This document shows positions 51,601 through 60,600 of a DNA stretch of 64,000 nucleotides, piece after piece (positions within the stretch are counted from its first letter, which is position 1; each line of letters begins with the position of its first letter). The position numbers were made by a program, and so were the translations under genes. The notes below the pieces were generated by a model that ran no database searches, was not told the origin of the DNA, and saw only the letters and a program-made list of their open reading frames with translations. This DNA is from Mansonella perstans (Eukaryota; Nematoda; Chromadorea; Rhabditida; Onchocercidae): NCBI GenBank assembly GCA_037074765.1, contig JBAMDO010000056.1:124001-188000 (forward strand), read 5' to 3'.

Positions 51601-54600
51601 ATTTTGTCCAATAATGGTTTCTTGAGAATATCCAGGGCTCCTGAATCAAAATTTGTGAAACAGAAAACTATCAAAAAAGTTCTGAAATCGAATTAATTGT
51701 AAAATTTAAATGATTTTAAGATTTTTTTGAACTTTGGCAAGACTTCAGCAATACAGCAATAGTGTAATGCATCTCATGATACTTCGAACAAGGCCTATGA
51801 AATAAATTAATTTTCAAATTGTTCGTTTAATACTGCCATCAAAAGATAGTTCATGGTTTAAAATTATCAACAAACAATTATTTAGTTAGTTATTTTATTA
51901 TGTACCCAACTGATTCATTCTGTTTATTCATGATTTCCTTTACTCTAAAATTAATTGGTAAATATTTCACAGGATAAATAATGAGACTGTAAAACAAGTA
52001 AATATGTAAATCATCAAAAATCGAATCTTCAATTGACTGATTCAGTCAACTGTCATTATTAGCAACATTATCATCAGTCCTGATGCTATCGTTAAGAAGA
52101 TAACTGCCAAACATTGTCTCTCATATTTTCCAGAAAGATCCGGAGGTCAAAATCATATTAAAAATGAAATGGACGCTTAGATACATGAAAGTTTTTGAAC
52201 TCAGAAATAATACTATCCTTGGGATTCCATGATCAACCACTATTATGTTCTACTATCATGCTGGTTGCATTTCTGCACCCATGAACAGGCCATCAAACAA
52301 ATTTTCCCGATGAAAAATGATGCATCAAATTCCTTCCACAGAATGAAAAAAAATCGGTCATGGAGAGAATTACGTTATTTAGATTGCATATCTCTATTGT
52401 TTACAAATCTTTTTCATTTATAACGGATTAAAGATGAAAATAAAGTCAAATCATGTTCCATAAATGAAAAAAAAGAACTTGTTTTTACTGTCAAATACTG
52501 AACTTACTTGATGCTACCAAACTTTTCAATTATGAATTTTTTTTAAAACATAATTTGAGCTTCCCATTACCCAGAGGTAAATTATTATAGAAAAGAAAAT
52601 GCAAAACGATTAATTTCTTTTTTATCTTTCAATGCTATTTTAATTGTTTTGTTGTTGCTTTATCAGAAGAAAAAAAGAATGTGAGGCTGAAGAGAAAAAA
52701 TGACACAAAATCAGGGAAGTACTCGTCTTTTATGGATAATTTACAATTAAATTTAATAAATATGAAAAGCGCAAACGTCCTCTTCCTATTCAAAAGGCAA
52801 AGCAAACGACGAATCGATTGGGTAATATTAATTGATCGGTGGCAGTATTTTAAATGCAATTTCATTCCGTTTCGAGATATTAAATAAAACCAAAATTTCA
52901 CTGAGAAGATTTCTTTTCCAAAGAATCATGATTTAAAGTACCGTTGTATAAAAATACGGTAAATATTTAAGAGATGAGCAGTAATATGACACTCTGATCC
53001 ATAAATTGAATAAAACTAACGGGGTCTTTAAAGCATAACGATCAGAATATTTTTTTCTCTCATTTTTCACCGTGTTTTTAGCAGCAGAGTATAGTATTGC
53101 ATTGTGCGGAAAATCATAAAATGAGAAAAAAGTGGATCATCAGAGGAAGAAATTAGTAGAAGAAAAATATAAACTTGGAAGAAACAAACAAAAGGAGAAA
53201 ACGGCATCGACTGTTAACCAAAACTACTTTAAGATATTTATAGGTAAAACGCAATGACGAAGTATTTCAAAGTTCTCACCAATTTTGTAATCGATTTGAA
53301 TACATCATTCAAACCTATACTCTCATTTTAATTTGGAAAAAAAATGAAATGTTAGGAAATGCAGGCAAGTATAATCTGCTATTAAAATATTTAATGTAAC
53401 AACTAACCGTCAAATCCTTCAGCGATTGTTGATCGTCTCTGAAAAAGGGCAAAAAACATGAAAAATGAAAATTAGTAACATCGCATATCATTTTGTAAAA
53501 TGAAGTGTGAAATTGTACAGTTAGCTATTTAGACAATGTCAAAATTACATATGAATAAAGAATACATTAAGTGAAAGAAGGAAAAGATATACCTCAAAAC
53601 AATATTTCTAAACTTAGTTGGATGAAAAGCACCGATTTACTAATGTAAAGTCTCAGCTTTTAGATTCGAATTTAAAGCATGAGCAAAGGAAATAAGTTTG
53701 AAGCTTTGCCTCAATCATCTAACAAGCAATTGAAACTGGACCGTAAACATTTTAAGTCATGTTTTTCAAAAATATTTGAAAGAAAAAAACAATCAACACT
53801 TACATCATTAGTCGGTGTAACAACATCCGATAAACACCGCAAATCCGGCTTCTATAAAAACAAATCAATGAAATTCCTATAAGTGAAAGTGGAAATTCAA
53901 TTAATAATAATGTAGAAATCAATTTGATTTAAAAAAAAAAAGAATTTCACACTAAATTTGTACTTATTTTATATTAAATTTGTACTAATTTGTACTTCAT
54001 TAGAATTCTATAGTTGAAAGAAAAAATGTTTTTTTTTCCAAAATGATGATCTCCTGTTCAGCTAACAAGGAAATACATTATAAAAAACTGTTTCTCAGAA
54101 TGTTCTGAACATAAGACAAAAAGATAAATCGATACTAGCTAATTAATGATTAACATTTAGGAATTCATGGACTATATCATATTCTTTGTCAAAGATGTCA
54201 AAGTCCGGGTCGTGATTTAAATCCAGAACATTCTGAGACAAAGCCCATTTGAACTTGATTAAAAATTTAATAGAGATACAAATTGCTTACACGAAAAAAA
54301 TCGAACAGTGTGCCTGCTTTTCGTGAGTGTTTCTTTTCGACGCGAATTTTCTTTCCACTATTTATTAAACTGAAGAAATTTACCTTTTTTATTTCCAACT
54401 CCCTTAATTGCTTTCGAATTTTAAAATGCTCATTTTAGAAGTGATCAATGACCATCCTTGCTTACTTTATATCAAAAAAGAAACATTATCTAAGTAAATC
54501 TAACCCATCAGATGTCTTTCGTGTGGAAGCAGCAGTTGATGTTCGGGAAAAACGTTGAACAGGTGCAATGACCTACAATCACTTTTTGCTTTACAAAAAA

Positions 54601-57600
54601 CGAATCGTATTCAAAAAAAAAAGCCTTACACGAACTGGCACAGATATAATGCTGAAGAAGAAAATGAAGAAAGCACAACAATTCACATATGATAGGATTC
54701 TTGAAAAGTAACTCATTCACTTTCTATTAACATTAATGAAAAATTCATTAAATTTTACATTAAATCTAAATGTCAAGATATTTTGATTTGAAATTTTCTC
54801 GAAATGATTCTTGAAATTGCGTCTTTTGAAGAAAATCAATTTGCTACGAAACAATTAATTCATTACTGATTTACATTTTGAATATACCACGAATTCTATC
54901 GAAATGAAGTTGATCAATAAGTTATATTTCAATATCGTAAATAACTCATTTAAATAATCAATCTGCGGCACAAATTATTCCAAATCACATTAAATAACTT
55001 TACTTGCTATTGTAGATGATCCTAGCATAAGATCTTTCACCTTACAAGCAACAACAAAAATAGCACTACAATTGTATAAGCTCATGCAATGTTTCAGTAG
55101 AATTTAAGCTGCACATACAGATTTACAAAAGTCCACAACTAAAAACAAAATTTGATAAAAGCTAAAAATTCTTTTAAAATTTAACTTATCGTATCCTTGA
55201 TGGCAAATATGATGTACTAAATTAACAATTCCAAATTTTAGAACCGCAAAATGTATTCCAGTTATAAACAATTGATACGTACAGCAGCATGGGTCACTTC
55301 ATGATATTTATTAAATAACTGACCGAGTCTGTCTGATAGATTTAGTGTTAATAGATTTAGTGTTACCAATTTAGTTTTTTTTACGGTTATACCTGATGTG
55401 GTCCAAAGGCTACTGGTAAAACTTCTTTCCATTTATCCTTCTCTTTATGCTGATTGTCAGGATGAAACTGCATATTTTGGAGCACCTGTTCAGCATTATC
55501 TGCAAAATAGCATCTGATTATGAAAAGCGAAAATAGATTTTAGAAAGTATGACAGCACTACACTTGATCGGTCCTTAAACATAATGAAACAACTAGAGCT
55601 ATGATGTCCAAAAGAAAAATATTTTTAAGCTTAAAATATATTAATGACAACAGTAACAGTCCTTTAAAAGTAAAAAAGAAAAACAAAATGTCAATTGAAC
55701 CAAATATCCATATCTACAGATCTGAACTGCAACTGCTTTAACAATGAAACTTAACAGCAAGATCAACCACCGATCAAATAAAAAAAGTATTAACCATATA
55801 AATTGAAAAAGGATTAGTATATGCTTCAGTTCACTTTGGCATTATTGGCTAAACCGAGTAAGATAATCAAGTATAGAATGAATTTATAAAGCATGACAAC
55901 CTTTGCAAGACTGAGATGGTGCAGCCATTTCATTAACGTTCGGAGATGATGACGACAAATTCTTCATGCTATCCGCTTCTTGAAGTATCGCCCAATTCTT
56001 GATGAAATCATTTTCTTCTTTCAAAATCATCTGACTTTTGCACCGTTCCGAAAGCTCACCATTTCGCGACGATGAAGTACGCAGTGGCACTGATTTCTTT
56101 GGTGGTACCTAAACTAACATTAACATTCGTGTTATGGACTCAACAGAATATTTTCAAAATTTCTACTTAATTCGAGAAGTAATTTCCTTGCAAATTCTCG
56201 AGCAGTAGCGATGTTAAACACTGCCTGATGAAATGATATCGATTAAAGTACTGCTAAAGATGTCATAGAATATTTAACACAAAAATACACAAATTTCCTT
56301 TTTTAATTTGATGTAAAGAATTCAATTACAATTCCTATTACACACTGATATAGTTCTAAACAAAATTTCCTTTCCTCAACCAAACGTGCTGGAAAATGAA
56401 GAAAGTACCATTTGATGTTCTGAAATATGAAACATACTGCCTAGAATTATTACCTTCTATTTTCAATAAAATTAATTTGAAGAAAGAAATCACCCGTTTT
56501 TCGTGATTATATATCTTTTTGAGCACACTTCTGCTTTCAGAACGCCAACGACGATGCTGCGGAACAATACCATCAACATCAACAGCTCTTTCACGATGAT
56601 TTATTTCATTTTCGTTAGTCCCATTTTCTATTTCAAGCAAACTAGGCTCACTTTTTAATACATCTGAGTTCCACATTTCATTTTCCTGCAGAAAAAAATT
56701 CTAAAAATATTACTTTGAAATCTTAAATGACGATTTTGAACATTTAAACCTATTTCGAGCGTAAAATTTACGCCAACATATTTGCGATATAGAACAAAAG
56801 TCTAACGAGAAAATTTTAACAGATGATAGCAGTGATTTAAATATTTCTCTAAATGGTTTTAGACGTTTTTCATAATTATCATCATTTTCCCAGTAATCAA
56901 AATGGTCATGAGGGATTTTATACGAACTGACTTATGCCCAATAAAATATGGACAAAGTGATGACATCTGAATCTGAAAATGATAGGTTCGGAAAACGTTA
57001 AATTCTTGCATTGACTAAGAATACTGAAGAAAAAAAACTGGTTAAAATTTTATTGCTAATAGTAATGTTGCTATATAATTACTTGTGTTATATGAAAAGG
57101 AATTATTTACATTTCTGAATATGAAAAGGAATTATTTGCTTTTTTTCTTTTTATTTCTAAAATTTTTGTCCAGCCCTTTCTATCATCATTCAATCTTCTT
57201 GTTCGAAAATTGAAAGGAGATAAATTTAGAAAGGATTTGAAAGCAATCATATAATTACTTTACTGCCATGAAAGTAAGCTTCATTTTAAATAAAGATGGT
57301 GAAAACTCACAACATAGAGATCATTGTGTTCTGATATGACGCTCAATTCACGTGAAGAACCCGAAAGTCTGTCAAGGAATTTAATGCAAGATGATGACGA
57401 AGAAGCAGGATTAGCAACATCGGAAATATGTTCATAGTTCGGATAAATTTCACTGCAACATATTTCAAATATCAAATTTATTTCATATGATAAAAAAAAA
57501 ACGGCGAAAATCAATTAATATGTTTTCTTTGTCAAATGAATTTTTGGCCGATTTTTAACAAGTGATAGAAATTTTCAGCTTAATCAGTAAAATCCTTCGG

Positions 57601-60600
57601 TCGTTATTGACAACAAGTTACGAATGGACCAAATAAGTCAGTTAAATCTCTTCGAGAGATACATGTGACACGATCTACATAACAAAGATGACACTATAGA
57701 GAACGACAACTTACTCGTACTCTTTCGTATCAGTTAAATAAAAAGTCAGCAAGTAATTCATTTTTAACAGTTAGTTAAATAAAAGATTTTGAAATAACGT
57801 TGAAAGATTCAGCAAGAGCTATCATTATAAAATACAATCAACACTAATTTATTGTCTTCATAAATTTTTACTAGTACTAGTTGTCAATAGATTCATTTTT
57901 TAGTTCACTGAAATTTGAAAATAAAACTGAAAGGCACTTTAGTTCCGAGTGTTTCCTGAGTTCCTGAAACACATGTTCATTTGCTTCAGGACTAATTTTC
58001 AAACAACTCTCAATGTATTTTTAATAGTAGTAGATGAATCGGATAACCTTTTGGAATTCCCAGATGACGACACTTCTTCATTCGACAGATTCTTCCGAAC
58101 CTTAAAAAATCATTTGTGACATCAATAGTTTCTTAACTTTACAGAAATTTCAAAAATAATGAAAGGAAACTGCGAAAACTCACAAAATGTTGTTCGTATG
58201 ACACTTCTTTACTGGGTACAATTTGGAGTTCGGATAAATTGGTCACCAACTGACAATTCCGATTGTCCTTTACCGCATCCACATTAGTTAATACATATTG
58301 CACATTATCATGACTGTCATCGACTTCACTCCATACAGATCCTGAAAATTTTCAATTGAATGCAAATAACATTTCTTGCTTAAAAATTCAGAGTATTACT
58401 TTTGCTTTTAAAAATTCAAAGTATCTTCATGCAGCAAATATGGTGAGAAAAAAATAGACAGCAAAGACATAAACAAGTTTTTTTTATTTCCAAATTTACT
58501 GAAAATCTGTTTATTTCAAGTGTAACAAAAGCACTGAAAGGTAACTAAGGGCATAGAAAAATGAACAGCAATAAAATGATAGAAATTGACATTTTCCTCT
58601 TCGAAATAACAGCTACTATTACAACAAAGTAATAGTTGATGTTATATGACATATGTCTCGCTAATAACATTTAGTACAGCATTTCTAAATATGAATAATT
58701 AAATTAGGTAAAAAAAAAGTGGGAACATGAATTTTAAAAAAAACAATCATCCAAACAACTTTGTTTTTCGAACTGGCAATTCCACTAACTGAATAAGCAG
58801 CACCCACCTTCAACGCTAACCAAAATTTTTTACATTATTCGTATGAACTTTAAAGGCAAATACTAAAAGAAAAAGAAAAAACAAACAAACCATGGTCTGA
58901 TAAGGTGTTGTGTCTTGAAATAAAATATGATAGCGATGGATCAAATAATGGCTCCTCCATTAACGTGCTTAAATCTTCGCAAAAATGCGGAATTTTGTCC
59001 GACTTTTCATGTAAGTCTAAATTGCGTGAAGCGGATCGGTTTCGACCATCAACACTTAAACTTCTCCACCTTTCTGAAAATTAAAATAAAGAAAGAAAAC
59101 TATATAAAATTGCCCCTAGAATAAGTACCAAGACATTTTTCTTCCTTCAACTCATACTCACAATTTATCAGAAACGATAAATTAAGAAATTTCTTAAACT
59201 ATTTCCCTCTCTTTTCTTTCGGATAAATCAATGTTTTTTTAATGAAATGCAAAACATACTTCTGTTGTTTCTTTCTTTAAGAAAAGATGAAACTGCAGTC
59301 CTTAAATTTGCTTAAAGCTATTCAATAAATAAATTCAGTTATCCGCAATATTTTAATTATCTGACCTTATACTATAAAGTTTAATAAAAGGAAAAGAAAA
59401 TTAGAAGGGAATCCGAAAGGAATGATAATTCCAATTTAAGCATTACAAATTCTGTATTGCAATTCAACTAATTAATTTTCAGTTTTGTTGATTCTAAAAA
59501 TACCATTTGTTTTAATGCGAATGCCAATCCTGCTAATGGCCACATCCGTCATCGCACTAGCAAAAAAAAAAAGGAAAATATTTTATAATGTACATTAAAA
59601 CACGCTAAAATTTCTAAAATTTCTAAAAACACGCTAAATTTAAAATTTCTAGAATTTCTTCAAAGTACATCATTTGTTACCGAAAGGTATTTGATCGTAG
59701 TAACAATGATGTATTCGAGCCAAAGGAAAATAAGAAAACACTAAATTCGAAAATCAATATCAATTAATTTTTTTTTGAAATTTTTTACTATTTAAAAAAT
59801 AAAGTACTTTGAATGGAGTTAAGATAATAAATGGAACATGAATGAATGAATAAATGAAAGAGTATAGCAGAAGCTGCCTTTGAAGAAGACAAAATAAAAT
59901 AAATTCTTCTTTTTTTTCTTTTACAAAAATAACGAAATTTGCAAAATTACTAACGCCCTTGAAAAAAAAAAATGAAAGTTAAAAATAATTTACAAAAAAC
60001 GATGTTCAAGAAGGAATGATTACTAATTATAGGTATCAATTACAAAAAATAAAAAAGAAGAAGTGATTATAGTTGCCAGTATCCAGTAGTTGCATATTTT
60101 TTACACTTCTTTGTAATTTATTTTTTCAGATAAATCACAAATGTAGGATGAAAAGAAGAAAGTTTTTGCTGAAACCTGTCTAAAAGAGATAAAAAACATT
60201 CTTATCAGTTTTCATTCATAAATTCCTAGATATGAGACGCAAATTAGGAACATTCCTACCGTGTTTTGTGCAAAAAAAAAGAAAAAAAAAAAAAAAAAAC
60301 AGAAATTGATAAAATATACGATGAATCATGTTCAAGTAGGTCAAAGATCAAACAGATGAGTATTTATATAGCAAATCAAATTTCATTGATATGATAATAA
60401 CACATAAACTTTTATTGATCATTTCATCAAAAATTTCATTGTTCTTTGATTTTATTGGTAACTGCTAGAAATATTTTATTACGCACTGAAAGGTCCTGGA
60501 AAATATCTGGAATTATGACGCTAACACAATTTTTAATAAAAGATGCACCTATACTTGGGCAAAAATTCAATCCTTAATGTTGAAAAAGAGCTATGAAATT

